Below, piece by piece: positions 24,796 to 31,383 of a stretch of DNA of 45,146 nt (within the stretch, counting starts at the first letter, position 1; each line of letters begins with the position of its first letter). The notes below the pieces were generated by a model. That model searched no databases. It was not told the origin of the DNA and worked only from the letters and a program-made list of their open reading frames with translations. This stretch comes from Chloroflexota bacterium. Lineage in GTDB: Bacteria; Chloroflexota; Dehalococcoidia; UBA2247; RBG-13-53-26. The translations under genes and the position numbers were made by a program. The stretch covers positions 1 to 45,146 of the forward strand of contig JAPLHP010000083.1 of NCBI GenBank assembly GCA_026389585.1, written 5' to 3'.

Positions 24796-25520
24796 AGAAA
24801 CTGATCAACCTGACCATTGATGGCAGGAGTCTCCAAGCAGAAGAGGAGAAGACGATACTAGAGGTGTCCAGGGATAATGGCATCGACATCCCCACGCTCT
24901 GCTACAATGAAGATCTGGAACCATATGGTGCTTGTCGCCTCTGCCTGGTCGAGATCTCTAGGAATAACCGCTCAAGATTGGTAACGTCATGCCTCTATCC
25001 CGTCGAGGAAGGTCTTGTGGTGAAGACCAATTCCGACAGGGTGCTGACCAATCGTAAGATGTTAATGGAGCTGCTGCTGGCCAGGTGTTCAGGGGTAAAG
25101 GTGATAGAAGACATGGCCAGAAAGATGGGGGTGGAAAAACCTTCATTCCGGCCACAATACCTTGATCACAACGAGTGTATCCTCTGCGGCTTGTGTGTTC
25201 GAGCATGTGCGGAGGTAGTAGGCACCAGCGCCCTCAGCCTGGTGAACAGAGGGGTCAATCGAGAGGTAGCTTCGCCATTCCTCGACACGGCTTCAGATTG
25301 CATAGGCTGCGGGTCCTGCGTATACATCTGCCCCACCAAATGCATAAAGATGGAAGATTCGGGTGATACCAGGACAATACGCAACTGGAAAGTAAACTTC
25401 AAGCTGAAGAAATGCCAAAAATGTGGGAACTACTTTGCACCAGAGAAGCAGCTTGAATATATTAGAACCAAGCTAAAACTGCCCGAGGACTTCTTTGACA
25501 CTTGCCCAAACTGCAAATGA
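24792..25520 (+). CDS. HoxU/NuoG N-terminal-like iron-sulfur subunit
   Basis: A 242-residue protein starting MKKLINLTIDGRSL (ATG overlapping the nuoF-like stop). An N-terminal 2Fe-2S domain has LCYNEDLEPYGACRLCLVEI. The His-Cys3 4Fe-4S motif normally next (HxxxCxxCxxxxxC) is absent: the segment reads ELLLARCSGVKVIEDMARKM. Two 4Fe-4S motifs follow, CILCGLCVRACAEV and CIGCGSCVYICPTKC. The C-terminal 40 residues have CQKCGNYF and CPNC, perhaps a zinc ribbon. It wires the diaphorase to its electron partner, here probably PorCDAB. It is the last gene of the operon; its stop is 2 bases from the converging tRNA-Arg. Confidence 0.9.
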   Translation: MKKLINLTIDGRSLQAEEEKTILEVSRDNGIDIPTLCYNEDLEPYGACRLCLVEISRNNRSRLVTSCLYPVEEGLVVKTNSDRVLTNRKMLMELLLARCSGVKVIEDMARKMGVEKPSFRPQYLDHNECILCGLCVRACAEVVGTSALSLVNRGVNREVASPFLDTASDCIGCGSCVYICPTKCIKMEDSGDTRTIRNWKVNFKLKKCQKCGNYFAPEKQLEYIRTKLKLPEDFFDTCPNCK

Positions 25521-25522
25521 TG

Positions 25523-25595
25523 CGCCCCTAGGGCGACTCGAACGCCCGCACCCGGCTCCGGAGGCCGGTGCTCTATCCAACTGAGCTATAGGGGC
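25523..25595 (-). tRNA. tRNA-Arg (anticodon CCG)
   Basis: Minus strand: acceptor GCCCCTA (from 25595) pairs with TAGGGGC, discriminator G at 25523. The D arm is AGCTCAGTTGGATAGAGCA, the anticodon arm CCGGC-CTCCGGA-GCCGG gives CCG, and the T arm has GGCGTTCGAGTCGCC. CCA is not encoded, unlike the tRNA-Pro in this window. It converges on the por-nuo operon with two bases between ends. Confidence 0.95.
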
Positions 25596-25607
25596 ATACC
25601 ACCGTCT

Positions 25608-25637
25608 ATGATACCCCGTTGCAGGACAAATCGACAA
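25608..25637 (-). promoter_or_regulatory. Putative promoter of tRNA-Arg
   Basis: Minus strand TTGTCG (25632-25637), 18-base spacer, TATCAT (25608-25613), 12 bases upstream of the mature tRNA 5' end. Spacing is plausible and the hexamers are moderate matches. Confidence 0.45.
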
Positions 25638-25799
25638 CTTTGGCGCTGTGACAGCCCCTACAGTGCCTTTCACAGTGATGAAACAGGGGGCAAGTTCCCT
25701 CCCAACCCACAAGCCAGGCTCCATACCTTGAGGGGGTTTGGCACAAAGCCGCCTCCGAGTCACTCAAATAGGCATCTGCAAGACAAGAACAAGGGTTGT

Positions 25800-25808
25800 T
25801 GCTATAAT
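25800..25808 (+). promoter_or_regulatory. Extended -10 promoter upstream of pheA
   Basis: TGCTATAAT is a perfect extended -10. No good -35 is seen at 16-18 bases. It lies about 100 bases before pheA in the 25596-25911 gap, which otherwise holds the tRNA-Arg promoter and a short upstream frame; no terminator or riboswitch was recognised there. Confidence 0.55.
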
Positions 25809-25879
25809 GTAACAGGGCCTAATAGAGAGCACAGAAGGTGCGACTCACAATAGCCATAGCCAATCATAATTTAGGAGAA

Positions 25880-25915
25880 GTGCCACACAGAATTCTGGTT
25901 GACAGCCAAGGATGA
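25880..25915 (+). CDS. Possible 11-codon leader peptide coupled to pheA
   Basis: GTG at 25880 follows TTAGGAGAA, a much better ribosome-binding site than anything near the pheA ATG. It reads 11 codons to a TGA at 25913-25915 that overlaps the pheA start as ATGA. Its product would be fMet-Pro-His-Arg-Ile-Leu-Val-Asp-Ser-Gln-Gly. There are no Phe codons, so classical attenuation is not suggested; translational coupling to pheA is the more likely role, if it is real. Confidence 0.3.
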   Translation: MPHRILVDSQG

Positions 25916-26748
25916 GCAAGAGAAACGTCGCCTATCTAGGACCGCCCGGTACCTTCAGCGAAGAAGCCGCTCTCAAATACGATCTGGAAGCACAACTCAT
26001 CCCCTTCCCTAGCATATCCGCCGTCACTTCTGCGGTAGAGACAGGTATAGCAGATGAGGGAGTGGTACCCATAGAGAACAGCCTCGAAGGGTCTGTCAAC
26101 GACACCCTGGACCTCCTCATACATGAGTCAAAGCTGCTCATTCGACAAGAATTGATCCTTGACATTGAGCACCACTTGTTGGTCAAGCCAGGGACTTCAG
26201 CCACAGAGCTGAGTGTGATATTCTCTCATCCGCAGGCGCTGGCACAGTGTCGACGCTTTCTGGAGCGATGCTTCCCAAAAGCCCAGATAGTCGCTGCACT
26301 CAGCACAGCAGCCGCTGTTGAGCAGATGATGGCTTATTCCACTCCGGCAGCGGCTATTGGTAATTCCAGGGCAGCAGAGATCTACGGTGCACAGATCCTT
26401 GCAAAGAATATCCAAGACCGCTCACCCAATGTCACTCGCTTCGTGGTTCTTGCCCCGAAGGATCTTCCGTCTACAGGCAGGGATAAGACCTCTCTCTGCT
26501 TCTCCTTCAATGATGATCGCCCTGGTTTGCTGTACGGCGTGCTGGAAGAATTCTCCAAATACAACATTAATCTGGCAAAGGTGGAATCACGCCCCTCCAA
26601 GGAAGCCCTCGGGAAATACATCTTCCTGGTTGACATAGAAGGACATCGCCAGGACAGGATCATAGGAGAGGTACTAGGTAGGGTGCAGGCCAAGACCTCC
26701 TTCTTTAAGGTCTTGGGCTCCTATCCCAAATACCAATTGAAAAGATGA
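25912..26748 (+). CDS. pheA: Prephenate dehydratase
   Basis: A 278-residue monofunctional enzyme converting prephenate to phenylpyruvate in phenylalanine synthesis. The catalytic domain (about 1-180) has VAYLGPPGTFSEEAAL, VPIENSLEGSVNDTLDLL and the conserved Thr-Arg-Phe in NVTRFVVL. The C-terminal ACT domain (about 195-275) contains RPGLLYGVLEEF and KVESRPSKEALGKYIF, where phenylalanine usually binds for feedback inhibition. No chorismate mutase domain is fused. Only AAGG directly abuts the ATG; the strong site lies 35 bases up, before the short leader frame. The stop overlaps the next gene (ATGA). Confidence 0.95.
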   Translation: MSKRNVAYLGPPGTFSEEAALKYDLEAQLIPFPSISAVTSAVETGIADEGVVPIENSLEGSVNDTLDLLIHESKLLIRQELILDIEHHLLVKPGTSATELSVIFSHPQALAQCRRFLERCFPKAQIVAALSTAAAVEQMMAYSTPAAAIGNSRAAEIYGAQILAKNIQDRSPNVTRFVVLAPKDLPSTGRDKTSLCFSFNDDRPGLLYGVLEEFSKYNINLAKVESRPSKEALGKYIFLVDIEGHRQDRIIGEVLGRVQAKTSFFKVLGSYPKYQLKR

Positions 26749-27575
26749 CCAGCTACATTCCGAATCCGAAAAAGGGCAATGGCAATGCCGAGTTTGATCT
26801 CGATTGGGACGACAAGCACGTAGTGCCTCCGGTCACTTTCCCCGATCTGGATTTCTTCTTCAGCCGGCTGGAGGAAGCCACTCTTAATGCCGTGGACACA
26901 AAGAAGGGTGAAAAAGTATTGGACGTAGGTTGTGGCCGAGCCACCGATGCCATGGCTGTGGCCAGAAGAGGAGGGATTTGCCTGGGGCTGGAGCCATCGG
27001 AGACTATGATAGAGCACGCCAAGGTAGATATCGGCAACGATGGCACGGGAGTCTTTCTGCTCCGGGGGATAGGCGAATACATGCCCATCAAGAACCACTC
27101 CCTTGACAAGATCGTGTGCAAAGGCGCCCTGGATCACTTCCCCACTCCAGAGAGGGCAGTACAAGAGATGGCTAGAGTAGTGAAGCCAACCGGGACAGTG
27201 ATCATTACAGTAGCTAACCTTGATAGCTTGGGCTTCAGAATTGGAAGAACCTTCTTTGTTAGATTCAGGAAGCTACTTCGCCGAGAAGAGTCTATCTACG
27301 AGAAGATTTGGCAAACACCTTTCGATCATACATACAGGTTCGACTACAAGTCCGTGAAGAAGATGGTCGAGCGTCACATGAATGTGGATCAGTCCATTGG
27401 AGTGTCGCTGTTCTTCGCCTCGCCATGGTGGGGCATGATGCTGGCAAAGTTGCCGAGACGTATTTCAATGACCATTTTGAAGGCTTTGGACAAATTGGCG
27501 CAACACATACCATCACTTAGTGATGGTATTGTTCTGAAATGCACCCCAAGAACGAAAGAGAATAGCCCACGCTAG
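26745..27575 (+). CDS. Class I SAM-dependent methyltransferase
   Basis: A 276-residue protein. The Rossmann SAM-binding motif I is KVLDVGCGRATDAMAVARRG at about residues 60-79, with an acidic motif II in LGLEPSE and a later VCKGALDHFPTPERAVQEMA block typical of Methyltransf_11 enzymes. The C-terminal ~90 residues (FVRFRKLLRREESIYEKIWQ onward) are basic and not diagnostic. Its start overlaps the pheA stop, so it is cotranslated, but nothing in the sequence ties it to aromatic metabolism. It ends 25 bases from the end of a converging gene. Substrate unknown. Confidence 0.85.
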   Translation: MTSYIPNPKKGNGNAEFDLDWDDKHVVPPVTFPDLDFFFSRLEEATLNAVDTKKGEKVLDVGCGRATDAMAVARRGGICLGLEPSETMIEHAKVDIGNDGTGVFLLRGIGEYMPIKNHSLDKIVCKGALDHFPTPERAVQEMARVVKPTGTVIITVANLDSLGFRIGRTFFVRFRKLLRREESIYEKIWQTPFDHTYRFDYKSVKKMVERHMNVDQSIGVSLFFASPWWGMMLAKLPRRISMTILKALDKLAQHIPSLSDGIVLKCTPRTKENSPR

Positions 27576-27599
27576 CAGACAAGTCGATACCGTACCCTT

Positions 27600-28196
27600 C
27601 TAACGCTTCACCAAAAGGATAGTAACGACCCCACTCCTGCCTTCGATTTCTTGAATCTCTCTTATCTCACTACTGTGATCAATAACCAGTTTGTCAACAG
27701 CTGGGGTAACCTCTGGCCAATCATCAAATCTGTAGTCGTGAAACCCTATCGCGCCCCCTGGGACAAGGTGGGGCCAGATCACATGAAAATCGTTCTTCAC
27801 ATAGGACACCTGGTGGCAACCATCAACAAATCCAAAGAAGAACCTCTGATCTTTTGGGAATGTCACTTCTTTAGAATTACTCTTGATGGTTATGATATTA
27901 TCGAAACCCCTGATCGTCTCCTCGTAGACTTCCAGCATTGAGCGACCATAGAGGAAAGCCTCGTAGACCTCTCCTGCCGTAACGCCTCCCTTGCCCGTAG
28001 TCTTGTCCAAGCTAGGGTCGAAAATGTCAATGGCATATACCTTCTTGCCGTATTTCTTAGCGAACTTCGCAAGCTTGGCCGTTCCCCCACCCATGTATGT
28101 CCCAATCTCAATAATGTCTCCATCAAGTTTCTGGAGCGCCTTCTCCTCAACAAACCTCAGGAGATTCTCGTAACCCACAAACTCCTCAGCACACAT
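27600..28196 (-). CDS. TylF/macrocin-O-methyltransferase-like SAM methyltransferase
   Basis: A 198-residue class I methyltransferase. DGDIIEIGTYMGGGTAKLAK is the SAM motif, VYAIDIFDP supplies the acidic residue, FFFGFVDGCHQVSYVKND the metal/catalytic region, and GGAIGFHDY is typical of TylF/CmcI-like sugar O-methyltransferases. The start is taken at ATG 28196 (GAAGG six bases upstream); a TTG at 28208 is an alternative. It overlaps the toroid-protein gene and is the last of four genes. It likely methylates a hydroxyl on the sugar or lipid-linked product made by the cluster; not proven. Confidence 0.8.
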   Translation of the reverse strand: MCAEEFVGYENLLRFVEEKALQKLDGDIIEIGTYMGGGTAKLAKFAKKYGKKVYAIDIFDPSLDKTTGKGGVTAGEVYEAFLYGRSMLEVYEETIRGFDNIITIKSNSKEVTFPKDQRFFFGFVDGCHQVSYVKNDFHVIWPHLVPGGAIGFHDYRFDDWPEVTPAVDKLVIDHSSEIREIQEIEGRSGVVTILLVKR

Positions 28197-29187
28197 TGAT
28201 GCCTTCAATACTCACACCCTCAACCTTCGCCCGGGCTGATACAGCCATAATGACCCCAGCCGACGTCCAAGTATTTTTCTCCTCCGGCCAGATCATCTGC
28301 TCCGGCAACTTTATACCAGTCTCGAAGCCGCCATCGTGATCTTTGAGCTGCAGCATCCAACCCAATAGCATATTGGCCCTATCTGTTTCGCCCATCCGAT
28401 ATAGTGTCATAATCAACTCAGAAGTTTCGGCTACCGTCACCCACGGTGTCCCCACAACACACTTGCACCCCCACCTGTCCATCACGAAATCATTCCACCG
28501 CTCGAGAATAATCCTCTGGGCTTCCTTCCCTCGAACGACCCCGGTGAGAACTGGATAGTACCAGTTTATGGCAAAACCTTGACTATCCTCGCCAAACCTG
28601 TCAAAGAGTTCTGGACGTTCCTTCATAGCCCTAATCAACCTATCGTTTGCAGCTTCCCAGCCTGGTTTATGAATCCCGAGCTTATTGGCAATCTTGATGG
28701 CACTCCTTATGCTCTGCCAGATACAGGTCGATGCTGCCAGAATAGCCCCCGGCCACGTCTTGTTATTTCCATTGCAGGCCCAGTGGATCTCCCCTGTAGA
28801 TTGCTGGAGACACAGAGCAAACTCTATAGCCGCCTCGACAGTCTGCCACATATCCCAGAGGAAGCCCTCATCGCCCGTAAGCAAGTAGTGATACCACACT
28901 CCAGTGGCTACATATGTACTCTGGTTAGTATCCCGAGTCAGATCCTTCGGCTTGTCGGCGACGTAGCTCGAGTACCAACTGCCATCAGAGTTCTGTTTTG
29001 CCTTCAACCACATGTAGGCCTTGACAGCCTGATCAAAGCGACCAGTCAAGTCCAGGGCTATGGCACATTCCACATGATCCCAAGGGTCCGTGATGCCGTC
29101 ATCGTACCAAGGGATAGCTCCTGAAGGCAGTTGATGTCTACTGATAAAGTCTGCCTGTTCGTTAATCAGTTTGGAGATGCTGTCCAT
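28186..29187 (-). CDS. Alpha/alpha-toroid protein (prenyltransferase/glycoside hydrolase-like fold)
   Basis: A 333-residue protein with helical repeats typical of (alpha/alpha)6 barrels: HQLPSGAIPWYDDG, WLKAKQNSDGSWYSSYVADK, CLQQSTGEIHWACNGNNKTW and WMLQLKDHDGGFETGI. Such Q/W-rich repeats occur in squalene cyclase/prenyltransferase-like and GH15/GH88-like proteins. The start ATG 29187 has AAAGGAG 5 bases upstream and overlaps the previous methyltransferase gene by 26 bases. No signal peptide, so it is probably cytoplasmic. Similar proteins are often labelled prenyltransferase, but I see no DxDD-type catalytic motif. Its role in the glycan cluster, as hydrolase, epimerase or binding scaffold, is open. 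Confidence 0.7.
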   Translation of the reverse strand: MDSISKLINEQADFISRHQLPSGAIPWYDDGITDPWDHVECAIALDLTGRFDQAVKAYMWLKAKQNSDGSWYSSYVADKPKDLTRDTNQSTYVATGVWYHYLLTGDEGFLWDMWQTVEAAIEFALCLQQSTGEIHWACNGNNKTWPGAILAASTCIWQSIRSAIKIANKLGIHKPGWEAANDRLIRAMKERPELFDRFGEDSQGFAINWYYPVLTGVVRGKEAQRIILERWNDFVMDRWGCKCVVGTPWVTVAETSELIMTLYRMGETDRANMLLGWMLQLKDHDGGFETGIKLPEQMIWPEEKNTWTSAGVIMAVSARAKVEGVSIEGINVC

Positions 29188-29902
29188 CCTCTCCTTTCTT
29201 GGCATAGATAACAATGCTCTTAGGAAAGATGCGATTGCATATATCGTCAAGCAGACGAATCGGCCTGGTTCTGGTCTTGAGATCCCAAATCAGAAACCTA
29301 TGGTACATGGATGGAATTAGGGCCTTCTCGTTGTTTACCCCAAACACACAGCGGAGAAGCCAGTATATCGAATGCAGGGAATGTTTATGTCGAATACTGT
29401 AGATCCGGAGGTTATGCTCGCGCAGCAGGACTACCAGGTCATTGGCCCTGTACTTTCTCACATGTCCACCTGGGTTGTGGCAATATTGCTTCGATATCCT
29501 CCAGTAGATGCTCTCCGTAAGATATGTGGGCACACTGACGGCCAGTATGCCACCATTCTTCAGTACTCTTACCAGTTCTCTCATGCTCTGTTTGTCATCA
29601 CCAACGTGCTCTAGAACTTCAGAGCAGACAACCCTGTCGAATGAAGTATCCCTAAGAGGAAGCCGCATGGCATCGCCCCGAACTGCCAGCCATTTACCAT
29701 TGCGCTGCTGCTCGTTGTCCAGAGTCTGAAGCATATACCTGGTCTTATTCAGACCCTTTTTCTCCATATCCAACGCACAGACGTGGCAATCGAATTTGCT
29801 ATATGCCGCCCAACTGTGCCTCCCTTCACCACAGCCCACATCCAGAATATGCTGGCCTTCCTGTATTTCCAAGAGATTGTAGTCAACGGTGAGCATCGGC
29901 AA
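29162..29902 (-). CDS. Class I SAM-dependent methyltransferase in glycan cluster
   Basis: A 246-residue Methyltransf_11-type enzyme. HILDVGCGEGRHSWAAYSKF is the SAM motif, VCALDMEKKGL motif II, and DRVVCSEVLEHVGDDKQSMR the motif IV/V region. It has a ~90-residue C-terminal tail with aromatic and basic residues (WRISKQYCHNPGGHVRKYRA) as in UbiG/UbiE-like enzymes acting on lipid or glycan substrates. Its start overlaps the glycosyltransferase gene by 20 bases and its end overlaps the toroid-protein gene, so it belongs to one tightly coupled operon. Confidence 0.85.
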   Translation of the reverse strand: MPMLTVDYNLLEIQEGQHILDVGCGEGRHSWAAYSKFDCHVCALDMEKKGLNKTRYMLQTLDNEQQRNGKWLAVRGDAMRLPLRDTSFDRVVCSEVLEHVGDDKQSMRELVRVLKNGGILAVSVPTYLTESIYWRISKQYCHNPGGHVRKYRANDLVVLLREHNLRIYSIRHKHSLHSIYWLLRCVFGVNNEKALIPSMYHRFLIWDLKTRTRPIRLLDDICNRIFPKSIVIYAKKGEDGQHLQTD

Positions 29903-31121
29903 TCAGCTCCTCATACACCGCTACAGTCCTCTTCGCAGCTTCTTCCCAGGTGAAATGCGTCTCTATTCTCCTCCGTGCTGCCGCACCCATTCGTCTGCGA
30001 AGGTCATTATCAGACATAAGACGCCTTATCGCCGAGGCTAGAGCATCAGCATTACCCGGGGGTACTAGAATACCAGCCTCGCCATCTGGACCTACCACCT
30101 CAGGAAGAGCGCCTGCTGTTGTCGAGATAACAGGTACCCCGCAAGACATGGCTTCAGCAGCAGGAAAACCAAAACCCTCATAGAGCGAAGGCACCACCGC
30201 CACTTCGGCTGCCGAATAACATCTGACCAGATCTTCATGGCTTATCCTGCCAGTAAAAGTGACCCTATCTTGAAGTCCATAATCTCTTACCAAGCCCGAG
30301 GAATACTTGCCGTCAGGCGGACCACCAACCACCGTCAGGTTTAATTCCATCTCGTTGCTCAGCAACTTAATAGCCCCCAGCAGATGAGCCAAACCCTTCA
30401 AGGGGCTATATCCCCCGACAACGATGAGGCTGTTGGGCTTCTTGCACGTCGAACCATCACCATCAAAAAGATTGATATCAATCCCGTTGTAGACCACTCT
30501 GAACTTCTCTCGCGGAATCTTAAAGGAGCGCGCTGTGTCCTCGGCTGAGCTTTCAGAGACAGCAACAATCCTGTCCATCCGCCTCGACACAATACGCTGC
30601 ATGGGCAAGAAGGAATACCATCGAATCATTTTGAACTTCTGCCACCAACCCCTGGCATTGCGGACATCTATTTCCCTGTCAACAGTGACAGGATGATGAA
30701 TAGTAGAGACGATGGGGATTCCGAACTGCTTCATCAACAACAAGCCATAACCCAGACACTGGTTGTCATGGATGACATCAAACTTCTTATGTCTTGAGAG
30801 CCACCAGAGTTTTCTATGTGCCCTCATACTGAACGTGAACGGCTCCGGAAACCCTCCCAGGAGAACAGACACTACTTCGTAGAGATTAAGGGGGTAGAGG
30901 ATTCGCAGGGGTTTTGGTGGAAGACGACCTCTCCAACTATATACGTCTAGACTCTCGAGCTTGTGTACCTTGACTGCATCGACAACCACGGGGTGGGGAG
31001 GTCCCGACAAAAGCTCAACCTCGTGACCGAGACTGCAAAGCGCCTTGGTAAGATTGTGAATGTAGATGCCCTGTCCACCGCAAAAAGGATGCCCTCTATA
31101 GGATAGGAGGCATATCTTCAT
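29883..31121 (-). CDS. Glycosyltransferase family 4 protein
   Basis: A 412-residue GT-B glycosyltransferase. The N-terminal acceptor domain starts MKICLLSYRGHPFCGGQGIY with the G-G-x-x-x-x loop; GT4 C-terminal donor motifs are VVYNGIDINLF, VGGYSPLKGLAHLL, and the EX7E motif in YEGFGFPAAEAMSCGVPVI. It retains the anomeric configuration when transferring sugar from a nucleotide-sugar, usually to a lipid or glycan acceptor at the membrane. It leads the four-gene cluster and has its own promoter about 125 bases upstream. The sugar is unknown. Confidence 0.9.
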   Translation of the reverse strand: MKICLLSYRGHPFCGGQGIYIHNLTKALCSLGHEVELLSGPPHPVVVDAVKVHKLESLDVYSWRGRLPPKPLRILYPLNLYEVVSVLLGGFPEPFTFSMRAHRKLWWLSRHKKFDVIHDNQCLGYGLLLMKQFGIPIVSTIHHPVTVDREIDVRNARGWWQKFKMIRWYSFLPMQRIVSRRMDRIVAVSESSAEDTARSFKIPREKFRVVYNGIDINLFDGDGSTCKKPNSLIVVGGYSPLKGLAHLLGAIKLLSNEMELNLTVVGGPPDGKYSSGLVRDYGLQDRVTFTGRISHEDLVRCYSAAEVAVVPSLYEGFGFPAAEAMSCGVPVISTTAGALPEVVGPDGEAGILVPPGNADALASAIRRLMSDNDLRRRMGAAARRRIETHFTWEEAAKRTVAVYEELIADAHR

Positions 31122-31246
31122 CTATACCGCTTATCCTCTTTCACAAGTCAGGATCCACAAGAGGAATAGAGCCCTCTTTGTTGAGGAAACAAAAACAATA
31201 CCCCCCTTAGTGGCACCTGCATTAATGCCATATGCACAAGAGATTA

Positions 31247-31276
31247 AGTATAGCACATGGGCTCAGGCATGGCCAA
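31247..31276 (-). promoter_or_regulatory. Promoter of the glycosyltransferase cluster
   Basis: Minus strand TTGGCC (31271-31276), 18-base spacer, TATACT (31247-31252) preceded by TGC, i.e. an extended -10. The predicted leader is about 120 bases. It diverges from the promoter at 31305-31334 in the same 262-base gap. Confidence 0.5.
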
Positions 31277-31304
31277 ACCACACATAAACAAAGCACACAA
31301 CTCA

Positions 31305-31334
31305 TTAGCACGAGAAGCGTTTAGGTGCTATAAT
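31305..31334 (+). promoter_or_regulatory. Promoter of the dehydratase activator gene
   Basis: TTAGCA (31305-31310), 18-base spacer, TATAAT (31329-31334) preceded by TGC, so an extended -10. The predicted leader is about 43 bases; no clear Shine-Dalgarno sequence precedes the ATG at 31384. Confidence 0.6.
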
Positions 31335-31383
31335 CCCTAATGATTACCCTTGTGTATGTTATGATTCTCGTATTCAATACAGA

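Noticed and set aside
22469-25520. NuoE/F/HoxU-like genes as part of an iron-only bifurcating hydrogenase
   Set aside because: No H-cluster hydrogenase subunit is encoded nearby; the por genes are the fused neighbours.
25473-25763. 96-codon minus-strand frame over the tRNA-Arg
   Set aside because: Its APIAQLDRAPASGAG stretch is the well-known artefact of translating a tRNA-Arg gene.
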